Below, piece after piece: positions 34,663-42,245 of a stretch of DNA of 64,000 bases; position 1 is the first letter of the stretch; each line of letters starts with the position of its first letter. Origin of the DNA: a virus. The notes under the pieces are model-generated. The model saw only the letters and a list, made by a program, of their open reading frames with translations. It ran no database searches and was not told where the DNA came from. Both the position numbers and the translations under genes were made by a program. The DNA is taken from IMG/VR virus record IMGVR_UViG_3300044614_000397, positions 21,640-85,639 of that record. The stretch is one strand, 5' to 3'.

Positions 34663-34898
34663 TGGAAAAAATATTATGCTATAGCTGTAATAAGTCTAAA
34701 AACAAGCTAGAGGTAAAGAAGTCAGTTCTTTTGCCAATTAATTTACTTATTTGTGAAACATGTTTTTCTTCTAAATTTGAGCCACGTTGGGTAATTATAT
34801 TGGCTGGAAGATCTTCTGGTCCAGATCACGTAAAAGAATACATTGTAAAAAGACGTTATGTTGGTAACGAAATTACCGCTTCGGAGCTTTTAATTTAG
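34662..34898 (+). CDS. Zinc-ribbon protein
   Basis: In 78 residues, CYSCNKSKNKL and ICETCFSSK form a CxxC-x(n)-CxxC zinc ribbon. A basic C-terminus (YIVKRRYVG) follows. Function unknown. Confidence 0.6.
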   Translation: MEKILCYSCNKSKNKLEVKKSVLLPINLLICETCFSSKFEPRWVIILAGRSSGPDHVKEYIVKRRYVGNEITASELLI

Positions 34899-34945
34899 TC
34901 AACCGTTTTAAATTATAATTTTAAGTCGAGTATAATTAGTTTATT

Positions 34946-35227
34946 ATGAGTATTCTTGAATGGATTGTGCTTTCTGCTGCCGCCGCTTCTGGCCTAGGAT
35001 ACTTTGGCAATAAATTTTTTAAGCTTTTTAAGACCTGGTTTCAATTTATTCAGGACTGGAATGGCACTGAAGATCGTCCAGGAGTTGTAGAAAGATTAGA
35101 ACTCGGACACCTTAGATTTGAACATTTAGACGAAGAAATAAGAATTATTAAAGCTGAACTATTTAATAATCATGGCACCTCATTGAGGGATGCAATTGAT
35201 AGAATTGAAAAAAATACCTCTAAATAA
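34946..35227 (+). CDS. Membrane-anchored protein, actinophage DUF2746-like
   Basis: This 93-residue protein has one N-terminal membrane helix (WIVLSAAAASGLGYFG) and then a coiled region (EEIRIIKAELFNNHG). Similar proteins lie in lysis cassettes of actinophages. A TATAAT at 34931-34936 precedes the ATG by 9 bases. Holin or holin-accessory role is tentative. Confidence 0.55.
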   Translation: MSILEWIVLSAAAASGLGYFGNKFFKLFKTWFQFIQDWNGTEDRPGVVERLELGHLRFEHLDEEIRIIKAELFNNHGTSLRDAIDRIEKNTSK

Positions 35228-35232
35228 CCTAC

Positions 35233-35261
35233 TTGCACATCGAATTTTAAAATAGTATACT
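35233..35261 (+). promoter_or_regulatory. Leaderless promoter
   Basis: TTGCAC (35233-35238), 17 bases, TATACT (35256-35261), 7 bases to the ATG at 35269. Confidence 0.75.
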
Positions 35262-35268
35262 AGGTTAT

Positions 35269-35835
35269 ATGACCTGCATAGTAGCTCTAATCCATGAAAA
35301 TAAAGTCCTCTTGGGGGGCGATGCTGCTGCATCAGATGATAAGTCTGGATTAATTTTTCAGCGCACAGACCCAAAAGTTTTTAAAGTAGGTCAGTTCGGA
35401 ATAGGATTTGTTGATAGTTTTAGAATGGGACAAATTTTGCAATATGACTGGACACCACCAGTTTACAAACCAACTGCTGGATTCAGAAACTTAGATAAAT
35501 TTATAAGAACAAAATTTGTAGAGTCAATTAAAGATTCATTTAAAGAACACGGTTACGGAAACTTTGGATCTGGAACTGAAGACGGCGATGAAGGCGGAAT
35601 ATTTTTAATAGCAGTTCAAGGCGCTGGAAGAATTTTTACAATGGATTCAGACTTTCATATAGGCGAAGCAGATGTTCAATACATGGCTGAAGGTGCTGGG
35701 CAGGAACTAGCACTTGGTTCATTGTTTTCAACTGGATTAATAAAGACTCCACGCAAGCGTGTTAGAATGGCTTTAGAAGCTGCAGCAAAGTTTAATATGA
35801 GCGTAAGGCCTCCCTTTACAATTATAGAAGTCTAG
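35269..35835 (+). CDS. Proteasome-subunit-like Ntn hydrolase
   Basis: This 188-residue protein starts MTCIVALIHENKVLLGGDAA; after Met removal the N-terminal Thr would be the catalytic nucleophile, as in proteasome beta/HslV. IFQRTDPKVFKVGQFGIG and the C-terminal RVRMALEAAAKFNMSVRPP match the phage branch of this fold. Whether it is an active protease is unknown. mRNA is predicted leaderless. Confidence 0.8.
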   Translation: MTCIVALIHENKVLLGGDAAASDDKSGLIFQRTDPKVFKVGQFGIGFVDSFRMGQILQYDWTPPVYKPTAGFRNLDKFIRTKFVESIKDSFKEHGYGNFGSGTEDGDEGGIFLIAVQGAGRIFTMDSDFHIGEADVQYMAEGAGQELALGSLFSTGLIKTPRKRVRMALEAAAKFNMSVRPPFTIIEV

Positions 35836-35843
35836 AGTATAAT
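35815..35843 (+). promoter_or_regulatory. Leaderless promoter inside the Ntn-hydrolase end
   Basis: TTTACA (35815-35820), 17 bases, TATAAT (35838-35843), 6 bases to the ATG at 35850. Confidence 0.75.
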
Positions 35844-35849
35844 AGATTT

Positions 35850-36176
35850 ATGAAATGGGTTAATCGTTTAGCAGCTACCCTAATTGGATTAATTGGTATT
35901 GGGGTTGTAAGAGAGTTTTTTAACAGATACGACGTTTTGGTATTTGATAAAAATGATATAGAAGAGGCTAGGCAAGAGCAGGAAAACCCTGTCTCTAATC
36001 CAGTAGACTTGCGTGGAACTCCTACTCACGCTTGTGTTTGTGGATCAATTCATTTTTATGTAAGGGCTATCTTTGACGATTATGAGATTGCAACTTATTT
36101 TTTAGATATGCAGTGCGTTGAGTGTGGAGCTTTATTGACAGCCCCTACTCCATTAGACAGAGAGATAACAGAGTGA
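35850..36176 (+). CDS. Membrane-anchored zinc-ribbon protein
   Basis: In 108 residues an N-terminal helix (LAATLIGLIGIGVVREF) is followed by a soluble part with ACVCGSIHFY and MQCVECGALL, a two-knuckle zinc ribbon. Function unknown. Confidence 0.6.
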   Translation: MKWVNRLAATLIGLIGIGVVREFFNRYDVLVFDKNDIEEARQEQENPVSNPVDLRGTPTHACVCGSIHFYVRAIFDDYEIATYFLDMQCVECGALLTAPTPLDREITE

Positions 36177-36343
36177 GAAAATCAGACAGAATTAGACTGC
36201 TTGAAATGGAAATGCTAAGAATGCAATTTCAGATAGAATATTTAAACACAGCAGTTAGACTTTTATTAGATGAAAATAAAGTCACGGGTCCAGAAATGGA
36301 CGCTGGTAAGTGGTATAACGCTAAATTAAATAAAGATAAGTAG
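36173..36343 (+). CDS. Small coiled-coil protein (GTG start)
   Basis: This 56-residue basic helix (DRIRLLEMEMLRMQFQIEYL) begins with GTG overlapping the previous stop (GTGA). Function unknown. Confidence 0.55.
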   Translation: MRKSDRIRLLEMEMLRMQFQIEYLNTAVRLLLDENKVTGPEMDAGKWYNAKLNKDK

Positions 36344-36347
36344 GCTA

Positions 36348-36376
36348 TTGACAATCCTTCTTGTATTTAGTATTAT
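36348..36376 (+). promoter_or_regulatory. Leaderless promoter of the subtilase gene
   Basis: TTGACA (36348-36353), 17 bases, TATTAT (36371-36376), 7 bases to the ATG at 36384. Confidence 0.8.
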
Positions 36377-36383
36377 ATAGTCT

Positions 36384-37319
36384 ATGAATAAAAAAATACT
36401 AGTGGGCCTAATTGCCCTTACACTATCTATACCATCAATATCGCATGCAAACGTAAAGAACAGGACCGTATCGGCTCCGACCCTTGCAATTCTTGATACT
36501 GCGTTAGACACTTCTATCCCAGCTATTAAAGAAAAACTTGTATATGAGGTTTGTATACTAGAGTGGACAACCTGTCCTAATGGAAAATCTTTTATGGAAG
36601 GTCCAGGATCAGCTTTCTTGCCTTTAGCATCTATTACAAAAAACGGATTTGATCATGGAACTCAAATGGCTTCTGCAGCAATTTCTGCAAATCCAAACAT
36701 GAACATAGTTTTTGTTAGAATTATCGGGCAGAATGTTAATGGTGACAGACAAATTACAACAGAAAAAACAGTTTATTCTGCTTTAGACTGGGTGTATGCC
36801 AATAAAGATAAATTTAATATTAAGGCAGTGTCTATGTCTATGGGAGACTCTACTAGAGCATCAGGACAAAACTACTGTCCGTCTACCCCAACTACACAGC
36901 AATCAATTAAGAACCTATTGTCTGTTGATATTCCAACCTTTTTCCCTACAGGAAATGGTCGTGACTATTCAAGAATTGACTGGCCATCTTGCATACCAGA
37001 ATCCTTTGCTATTGGATCTGGTTCTAGAAACGGAATTGATCTAATTAGTAACTCTGACCAATCTCTAACAGATTTCTATTCTGTCGGTAACGCAAGAGTT
37101 ACAGTGCCAGGAAATATTGTTAGAAATGCTGCTGGAACCTCTGTCTCTGCTCAAATTGCAGCAGCACAATGGCTTACATTAAAGCAAACTTATCCACAGT
37201 ATACGGTTAAGCAAATTTCTGACTTAATCCATAAGACTTCTGTTAAAATTAACAGGGGCAAGAAGTTCCCAAACTCGTTTGGCAACCTGTTTGACCTAAG
37301 TAAGGCAATCAATGGATAA
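36384..37319 (+). CDS. Secreted subtilisin-like serine protease
   Basis: In 311 residues, residues 1-22 are a signal peptide ending SISHA. The S8 triad is visible: ILDTALD near 34 (Asp), FDHGTQMA near 92 (His), FFPTGNGRD near 190 (oxyanion Asn) and AGTSVSAQIAA near 252 (Ser). No separate propeptide is obvious. It should be exported and may cut surface proteins of the host or of competing phages. It has its own consensus promoter and a leaderless start. Confidence 0.9.
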   Translation: MNKKILVGLIALTLSIPSISHANVKNRTVSAPTLAILDTALDTSIPAIKEKLVYEVCILEWTTCPNGKSFMEGPGSAFLPLASITKNGFDHGTQMASAAISANPNMNIVFVRIIGQNVNGDRQITTEKTVYSALDWVYANKDKFNIKAVSMSMGDSTRASGQNYCPSTPTTQQSIKNLLSVDIPTFFPTGNGRDYSRIDWPSCIPESFAIGSGSRNGIDLISNSDQSLTDFYSVGNARVTVPGNIVRNAAGTSVSAQIAAAQWLTLKQTYPQYTVKQISDLIHKTSVKINRGKKFPNSFGNLFDLSKAING

Positions 37320-37524
37320 GCAAATGACAGTGCTTGAGTCTATCGTACAAGATGTAGCAAAGGCCCTTTTTCAAAAATGGGCTAATGCTCTTCCTGAGGA
37401 CCAACAATCAGAAGAAACTATCTCTAATTTAAATAAGAATGCTACAGAGTCTACATATTTTGTAGTTAAAATGTTTATGGATAAGTTTAATGAAGCAGCA
37501 GATGACCTTAAGGACAAAAATTGA
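37312..37524 (+). CDS. Helical protein between protease and thioredoxin
   Basis: This 70-residue amphipathic helical protein (VLESIVQDVAKALFQKW) overlaps the subtilase end by 8 bases. No motif recognised. Confidence 0.55.
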   Translation: MDKQMTVLESIVQDVAKALFQKWANALPEDQQSEETISNLNKNATESTYFVVKMFMDKFNEAADDLKDKN

Positions 37525-37823
37525 TAGTAACAGACCAAAGTTTTGCTCAAGTTATTGAGTCTAACAGCTTAGTCCTTATAGATTTCTGGGCTGATTGGTG
37601 TGGTCCATGTAAAAGAGTTTCTCCAATATTAGATGAAATCTCTGAAGAGACTGGCTTGCTAATTGGTAAGTTAAATATTGATGAACATCCAGAAAAAACT
37701 CAGGAATACTCTGTACACTCGATACCAACTATGGTATTATTTAAGGATGGAAACCCAGTCCACACAGTGCTTGGCGCAAAACCTAAGCACGTTCTTTTAA
37801 AGGAGCTATCGGAATGGATCTAA
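37521..37823 (+). CDS. trxA: Thioredoxin (TTG start)
   Basis: In 100 residues, LIDFWADWCGPCKRVSPIL holds the classic WCGPC redox centre and SIPTMVLFKDG the cis-proline strand. It reduces disulfides, supports ribonucleotide reductase and in some phages is a polymerase processivity factor. TTG overlaps the previous stop. Confidence 0.95.
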   Translation: MIVTDQSFAQVIESNSLVLIDFWADWCGPCKRVSPILDEISEETGLLIGKLNIDEHPEKTQEYSVHSIPTMVLFKDGNPVHTVLGAKPKHVLLKELSEWI

Positions 37824-38047
37824 CATTTAATGAATGGATTACATACGGCATAGAAAAAGGTTGGTGCGGACCACCTGTATGTTCTACACATGACGGACTA
37901 CCAATGTCTGAACAAGAAGACAGGGATTTTGATGAAGGTCAGGATCCATGCATTCATATTGTTCGAATGTACGAAGACATTGAAATGAAAAAAAGTATCG
38001 AAGAGAGCCACTCTCCGTCACAATGGCGGAACTCGTACACAAAATAG
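37814..38047 (+). CDS. Conserved phage protein (WCGPPVCSTHDGLP)
   Basis: In 77 residues the phrase WCGPPVCSTHDGLPMSE is typical of a short conserved protein in actinophages and cyanophages whose function is not known. It overlaps the thioredoxin stop by 10 bases. The two Cys and His may bind a metal. Confidence 0.6.
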   Translation: MDLTFNEWITYGIEKGWCGPPVCSTHDGLPMSEQEDRDFDEGQDPCIHIVRMYEDIEMKKSIEESHSPSQWRNSYTK

Positions 38048-38094
38048 AATTCCACGCTCATCTAGAGGTGGATAAATTAAGGAGAAAAAAATAA

Positions 38095-39123
38095 ATGAAG
38101 TCATTTAAGAAAGTATCGCTAATCATCGCTGCAGCCCTGACTAGCACAATGCTTGTATCGCCAGCAGCTCAGGCTAATGCTGGAACTGTTACCCTAACGG
38201 TAGCGGGATCTGCAGCAACAGGTGGAACAGTAGCAACAACTCCTGTTTCATTGCCAGTCCCAGCAGATAACAGTATCGATGCAGCAGATGCATTGAAGAT
38301 TGCCGTAACAGGCGTTGATACTGGAACATCAGTAACAGCAGTTGCAACTAATGCAACAATTGTTCCTGCTCTAGCAACATCAACAGCACCAGTAACTGCT
38401 TCAAATGGAACATCAACACTTTCAATTGCAACTGGAACTGGAACAGCAGCAGACTTTTTTGTATACACTAAGTCTACAGCAGTAGGAACAGTAGCAATTA
38501 CTCGTGCTGGAACTACAACAGTTTACTATGTGCAGGGTTCAAACTCAGCAGCAACAGCAAACTCTATTACACTATCTGCTCCAGCATCAGGTGCAGCAGG
38601 TACATCACAGGTCCTTAAGGTATCTGCATTTGACGTATTTGGTAACCCAAAGAGCGGTGTAACAATTAATACTCTAGTATCTTCAAATGGTATTGCAACA
38701 GCAACAGCACTTGTAACAGATACAGCAACAGCAACAATTGGAACAAAGGAACAAACAATTACACTTCCTGCTTCTGGTTCAGTTACTGTTACAGCATACG
38801 CAACAGTAGCATCAGCCGTAACAGGCTTAGCAGCACCAGTAGGTTCTGTTGTTGCAACAGTTGCAGTTCGTGATCTTGCAGGAGAGCTTGCATCAGTTAC
38901 ATCACGACTAGCAATCGCTAACGCAGAACTTGCAGCAGAAAAGGCTGGACGTGCAGCAGACAAGCTAGCATCAGATAAAGCTATCGCAGATGCAGCAGCT
39001 AAGCTTGCAACCGATAAGGCAGCAGCAGATCTTGCTAAGGCCACCTACATTGCAGAGTATAATGCTCTAGCAAAGAAGTGGAATGCAAAGAATCCACGTG
39101 CTAAGGTCAAGCTAAAGAAGTAA
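38095..39123 (+). CDS. Secreted S-layer-like surface protein
   Basis: In 342 residues, residues 1-28 are a signal peptide (LIIAAALTSTMLVSPAAQA). The mature chain is Ala/Thr/Val-rich with Ig-like beta domains (LKVSAFDVFGNPKSGVTIN). A coiled coil (LAIANAELAAEKAGRAADK) and a basic end (KWNAKNPRAKVKLKK) follow. Codon use is strongly biased to GCA/ACA. A GGAG site after a small hairpin and a strong terminator imply high output. It looks like a host envelope protein taken up by the phage, perhaps to alter the cell surface. Confidence 0.72.
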   Translation: MKSFKKVSLIIAAALTSTMLVSPAAQANAGTVTLTVAGSAATGGTVATTPVSLPVPADNSIDAADALKIAVTGVDTGTSVTAVATNATIVPALATSTAPVTASNGTSTLSIATGTGTAADFFVYTKSTAVGTVAITRAGTTTVYYVQGSNSAATANSITLSAPASGAAGTSQVLKVSAFDVFGNPKSGVTINTLVSSNGIATATALVTDTATATIGTKEQTITLPASGSVTVTAYATVASAVTGLAAPVGSVVATVAVRDLAGELASVTSRLAIANAELAAEKAGRAADKLASDKAIADAAAKLATDKAAADLAKATYIAEYNALAKKWNAKNPRAKVKLKK

Positions 39124-39140
39124 TTCTTTATATTGTTCGT

Positions 39141-39162
39141 GGGGCAGGGGAAACCTTGCCCC
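39141..39162 (+). terminator. Strong hairpin with GAAA loop after the surface-protein gene
   Basis: GGGGCAGGG pairs with CCTTGCCCC (one G-T) around a GAAA tetraloop. No T run follows; the 3' arm overlaps the -35 of the next promoter. Confidence 0.65.
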
Positions 39163-39184
39163 ATTGACATATAAATGCTAGAAT
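39156..39184 (+). promoter_or_regulatory. Leaderless promoter overlapping the hairpin
   Basis: TTGCCC (39156-39161), 17 bases, TAGAAT (39179-39184), 6 bases to the ATG at 39191. A TTGACA at 39164 has no -10 at normal spacing. Confidence 0.55.
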
Positions 39185-39190
39185 ATACTT

Positions 39191-39316
39191 ATGGAATACA
39201 TAGAAGATGCTATAAGAGAAAAAATAGCAGACGAAATTAGGTATTTAGAATTACCATATGAATGGAAGCCTAACGAAGTTATTAGATACATCGTTAGAAA
39301 AATAGAAAGGCAGTAA
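39191..39316 (+). CDS. Microprotein, 41 residues
   Basis: A helical, charged 41-residue frame (MEYIEDAIREKIADEIRYLE) ends directly before the next ATG. The predicted leaderless promoter and the tight fit between genes support it. Function unknown. Confidence 0.55.
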   Translation: MEYIEDAIREKIADEIRYLELPYEWKPNEVIRYIVRKIERQ

Positions 39317-39505
39317 ATGTTTAATAAACTAAGACTATGGATCCTTGAGCAACAGGTAAAGACTATTGTTGCATCAGATTCAGCAAATGAAAAGCAAGTG
39401 TCAGCACCTAAGAAGAAGGTTGCAAAGAAGCAGGCACCTAAGAAAAAGGCTCCAGCAAAGAAGCCTGTAAAAAAGACAGTTAAAAAGACAACTAAAAAGA
39501 AGTAA
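39317..39505 (+). CDS. Lys/Pro/Ala-rich histone-tail-like protein
   Basis: The last 35 of 62 residues are almost only K, P, A and T (KKKAPAKKPVKKTVKKT), as in H1-like tails and in the basic tails of actinobacterial nucleoid proteins. It probably binds DNA or RNA non-specifically. Confidence 0.65.
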   Translation: MFNKLRLWILEQQVKTIVASDSANEKQVSAPKKKVAKKQAPKKKAPAKKPVKKTVKKTTKKK

Positions 39506-39627
39506 TGAACTTAGAAGATATATGTGAGATGGCGGGTTGCTCTAATAAGGCAACTCGTATCACAAGTACAGAAACAAAGTATGTAGTTGTTTGTGAAAAA
39601 TGCTGGCACGATAGATACAGGAAATGA
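39505..39627 (+). CDS. Zinc-knuckle microprotein, 40 residues
   Basis: Cysteines in EDICEMAGCSNKA and VVCEKCWHDRY suggest one zinc site. It starts in TAATG overlap and ends in ATGA overlap with the oxygenase. Function unknown. Confidence 0.6.
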   Translation: MNLEDICEMAGCSNKATRITSTETKYVVVCEKCWHDRYRK

Positions 39628-40262
39628 TCAAAAAAGAAGTTAAGGAAATCTCAAAAGGTGTATATTATATAAAACAATATATATCTAAAGAAACTGCGGA
39701 AACTTTATCAAAATATTTAAGCTCTGATCCAATAAATACGTTAAATAAAACAAATGCTTTTGAGGTTTATGGTGGACTTTCTGGTTCAAAATTAAGCAAC
39801 CCAGGAATTGTTTTTGGATATGGCCAGAGCGGAAACTACAACATAGCCATAGACATATCAACATTCATTCTTTTTTCAATTAATGAATTAGTTAGTGATT
39901 ATTTTAAAGGCAAACATCAAGTTAAGAATTGGTTCTTCAGTTGTATGAAAACTGGTTCCTCAAATCCAACTCACACAGACAACTATATGATTAATGATAA
40001 TAATGAACCCGTCATTAACCCAGAGTTTGCTTTTGATAAATCTGCAATTTTATATTTAAACGATAATTATGTTGGGGGAGAATTATTTTTTCCTAATCAA
40101 AACCTATTAGTTAAACCAGAAATAGGAGACCTAATATTTTTTGAAGGAGATTTAAATAAACCACATGAAGTAAAAAAGGTTACTGATGGAGAAAGACATG
40201 CTTTTATTACTTTTTATGAACCAGAAGGGTATTTAGCGGACAATGCAAATATTAGCAAATAA
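39624..40262 (+). CDS. 2OG-Fe(II) oxygenase, prolyl-hydroxylase type
   Basis: This 212-residue protein has THTDNYMI near 118 (H-x-D), ILYLNDNYVGGELFFPNQN, GDLIFFEGDLNKPHEVKKV near 174 (distal His) and DGERHAFITFYEP (2OG-binding Arg). It is adjacent to, and overlaps, a second oxygenase gene. Substrate unknown. Confidence 0.82.
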   Translation: MIKKEVKEISKGVYYIKQYISKETAETLSKYLSSDPINTLNKTNAFEVYGGLSGSKLSNPGIVFGYGQSGNYNIAIDISTFILFSINELVSDYFKGKHQVKNWFFSCMKTGSSNPTHTDNYMINDNNEPVINPEFAFDKSAILYLNDNYVGGELFFPNQNLLVKPEIGDLIFFEGDLNKPHEVKKVTDGERHAFITFYEPEGYLADNANISK

Positions 40263-40857
40263 GATATTTGTTATGGAAAACTTTCTATCACCCGAAACGT
40301 GTGATTTTTTATCAGATAGTTTTTCTAAAAACCTAGTGGATAGTCCTAGCTGGGAGAATGGGTCTGGAGATTATTCTGCTGGATCCAGTAAAGATTTTTG
40401 GGGAAAGGGTATGTCTGCTGGTCCAGCATATACTTATTCTCATAGAAAAGAAGAGATATCTGCAACCAATAAGATGCTTCCATATGACGGATATAATGAC
40501 CTGGCTAAAGATTTATTAACAGGGGCTGCTCTTTTACAGGAAAAAGCAGTGGCAAATATATTTAAAAAAGATATTTATCTCAAGCATATGATGTATTGCT
40601 ATATGCGTTCTGGAGCTGAAAACAAGCTTCATCACGACAACTGGCTAGATGATCAAGTAAACGATCACTCTGGCCTGCTATACCTAAACGATGACTACGA
40701 GGGCGGTCTTTTACAGTTCCCAAACGAGAACATATCTTTGAAGCCAAAGAAGGGCACATTTATATGCTTTATTGGAGACGACACCTTGCCACATGAGGTT
40801 ACAAAAATTACTTCTGGGCACAGGGTAAACCTCATATCCTTCTATTCTATTAGGTAG
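40243..40857 (+). CDS. 2OG-Fe(II) oxygenase, second in tandem
   Basis: This 204-residue protein has KIFVMENFLSPETCDFL at the start, LHHDNWLDD near 127 (H-x-D), LLYLNDDYEGGLLQFPNEN, and DTLPHEVTKITSGHRVNLISF (distal His, Arg). The start at 40243 overlaps the first oxygenase; the family-typical N-terminus supports it. The two differ enough to have separate substrates. Confidence 0.82.
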   Translation: MQILANKIFVMENFLSPETCDFLSDSFSKNLVDSPSWENGSGDYSAGSSKDFWGKGMSAGPAYTYSHRKEEISATNKMLPYDGYNDLAKDLLTGAALLQEKAVANIFKKDIYLKHMMYCYMRSGAENKLHHDNWLDDQVNDHSGLLYLNDDYEGGLLQFPNENISLKPKKGTFICFIGDDTLPHEVTKITSGHRVNLISFYSIR

Positions 40858-40880
40858 ATTGTGCTTCTTCTAAGAAAAAA

Positions 40881-40920
40881 TGCTATAATATCTTTAATAG
40901 ATGGTATTCTAGACCCATCT
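40881..40920 (+). promoter_or_regulatory. Extended -10 promoter and stem-loop leader
   Basis: TGCTATAAT (40881-40889), then AGATGG (40899-40904) pairing with CCATCT (40915-40920), then GGAGAAATAAA and the ATG at 40947. Very like the SSB leader at 11167. Confidence 0.65.
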
Positions 40921-40946
40921 AAATACAAACCTATAGGAGAAATAAA

Positions 40947-41111
40947 ATGACAGACGGTATCAACTTGGATGGCTTTACAGCAAATCGCAAGCCAGCAGGA
41001 ACAAATGACATCAACGCAACTGGAGATTATTCACCAGCAACTGGATCATTCCCAGCAGCTAAGGATGTTTCATCTCAGGATGGCGCAGGGCTCGGAAACA
41101 ACGGTAAGTAA
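40947..41111 (+). CDS. Gly/Ser/Ala-rich small protein, probably abundant
   Basis: This 54-residue, low-complexity, soluble protein (SPATGSFPAAKDVSSQDG) has a strong promoter and GGAG site. The expression signals suggest a virion or highly made protein; no motif seen. Confidence 0.6.
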   Translation: MTDGINLDGFTANRKPAGTNDINATGDYSPATGSFPAAKDVSSQDGAGLGNNGK

Positions 41112-41112
41112 C

Positions 41113-41268
41113 ATGTGCGTAGAGTGCGGATGTGAATCACTCGGAAGCGAGACTGGTATTGCAAATATCCCAGGAGGCATATTAGATGTTTCTAGGGATG
41201 GAGAAGCAGGACTAACACTAAACATGACTGCAACTCCAGAACAAAGAGAAAACTTTATTAATGAGTAA
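41113..41268 (+). CDS. Cys-rich small protein (MCVECGC)
   Basis: This 51-residue protein starts MCVECGCESLGSETG, a metal-binding N-terminus shared with the 28-residue gene at 41536 (MCKECGSCSKE). It lies one base after the previous gene. Function unknown. Confidence 0.6.
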   Translation: MCVECGCESLGSETGIANIPGGILDVSRDGEAGLTLNMTATPEQRENFINE

Positions 41269-41476
41269 TAATGGCACTGGTATGGATACTCCGCCAAATA
41301 ATCAACCATCTGGCGCAGTAACTTCACAAGAAGCAACAAGAAAAAATCCTTCACAGGGAAAGTTTAAATCTGGTTTTTCTGGCCCAAAGCCACCGACTAA
41401 GATTGACAGAAACAAGCACGGCATTCGCAGAGAAACCGTACTTGGTCAAAAGAAAACAAAACCAAAGAAGGTTTAA
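41261..41476 (+). CDS. Disordered basic protein
   Basis: This 71-residue, Pro/Ser/Lys-rich, probably unstructured protein ends LGQKKTKPKKV. It overlaps the preceding gene by 8 bases. Function unknown. Confidence 0.55.
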   Translation: MSNNGTGMDTPPNNQPSGAVTSQEATRKNPSQGKFKSGFSGPKPPTKIDRNKHGIRRETVLGQKKTKPKKV

Positions 41477-41485
41477 TTAAATATT

Positions 41486-41527
41486 CCCCACTAAGCCCTA
41501 CTATTAGGGCTGGTGGGGATCTTTATT
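41486..41527 (+). terminator. Two-tier hairpin, probable terminator
   Basis: CCCCAC (41486-41491) with GTGGGG (41513-41518), and inner AGCCCT with AGGGCT, followed by ATCTTTATT. Confidence 0.65.
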
Positions 41528-41535
41528 GGAGAATT

Positions 41536-41622
41536 ATGTGCAAAGAATGTGGATCATGTTCTAAAGAACATACCAACACAATAGACGATGCTATTGACAA
41601 AGTCCTGGACTCTCCTATATAA
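41536..41622 (+). CDS. Cys-rich microprotein, 28 residues
   Basis: MCKECGSCSKEHTNTIDD shares its first residues with the protein at 41113. TTGGAGAATT gives a Shine-Dalgarno. The next promoter lies inside its 3' end. Confidence 0.5.
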   Translation: MCKECGSCSKEHTNTIDDAIDKVLDSPI

Positions 41623-41623
41623 T
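41594..41623 (+). promoter_or_regulatory. Promoter TTGACA-N18-TATAAT
   Basis: TTGACA (41594-41599), TATAAT (41618-41623); 24 bases to the ATG at 41648 with AGAGGCGG in between. Confidence 0.7.
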
Positions 41624-41647
41624 TAGGTAGTAGAGAAAGAGGCGGAT

Positions 41648-41878
41648 ATGTGGGATATTCTATTAAATTTAGGTTTCTTTTTAGTTGGTATGACTATTGG
41701 GAAATCTTCTCCAGAATCAGAAAACAAGCTTTCTGATATGTATAACAAATTAAATGAATCTCAAGATTCGGAACAGATGTTACATTCTAAATGGAGAGAT
41801 GCAGAATTAAGAGCAGAAACATGGGAAAGAAGATACAAAAGTCTTCTTCCAACTACACAGACATCATTTGAGGAATAG
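41648..41878 (+). CDS. Membrane-anchored coiled-coil protein
   Basis: In 76 residues, one N-terminal helix (ILLNLGFFLVGMTIG) is followed by a charged coiled coil (KLSDMYNKLNESQD). Function unknown. Confidence 0.6.
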   Translation: MWDILLNLGFFLVGMTIGKSSPESENKLSDMYNKLNESQDSEQMLHSKWRDAELRAETWERRYKSLLPTTQTSFEE

Positions 41879-41880
41879 CA

Positions 41881-42111
41881 ATGGCATGGTCATGGATACT
41901 AGCAATAATTGGAGTAGCTGGCATATACTTTGTTGGGCGGAAAACAATATGGGGATGGTTAGTCCTTCTATTCAATGAGATCCTATGGATTACCTACGCT
42001 TTAATTACCAAACAATATGGATTTATATTCTCAGCAATAGCCTACGCTATTGTGTATATTAGATCATACATACACTGGTCTAAAGAAAAGGTAAACGAGA
42101 TACCACTATGA
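41881..42111 (+). CDS. Membrane protein, three predicted helices
   Basis: This 76-residue, mostly hydrophobic protein (WILAIIGVAGIYFVG; WLVLLFNEILWITYALI; FIFSAIAYAIVYIRSYI) has an aromatic-rich core. Similar small membrane proteins are common in actinophages; role unknown. Confidence 0.65.
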   Translation: MAWSWILAIIGVAGIYFVGRKTIWGWLVLLFNEILWITYALITKQYGFIFSAIAYAIVYIRSYIHWSKEKVNEIPL

Positions 42112-42245
42112 ACAAGAAAACAATTACATTAGTTGGGCTACTCATAGCCCTTGCAGCAGTTGCTTTTGCAGCATATAACAGCCTTAGTCAATTAAAAGAT
42201 ATAGACTATGACCTATTTGATACGGAAGAAGATGAAGATGATTAA
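42108..42245 (+). CDS. Membrane microprotein with acidic tail, 45 residues
   Basis: One helix (ITLVGLLIALAAVAFAAY) and an acidic end (FDTEEDEDD). It overlaps the previous gene (ATGA) and the GroES start. Function unknown. Confidence 0.55.
   Translation: MNKKTITLVGLLIALAAVAFAAYNSLSQLKDIDYDLFDTEEDEDD

Noticed and set aside
35269-35835. Proteasome-like gene as prohead protease
   Set aside because: The N-terminal Thr architecture is of the Ntn-hydrolase type, not the prohead S14/S78 type, and there is no head gene next to it.
39164-39189. TTGACA/TATACT as the promoter before 39191
   Set aside because: The spacer is only 14 bases and the -10 would end 1 base before the ATG; TTGCCC/TAGAAT with 17 bases fits better.
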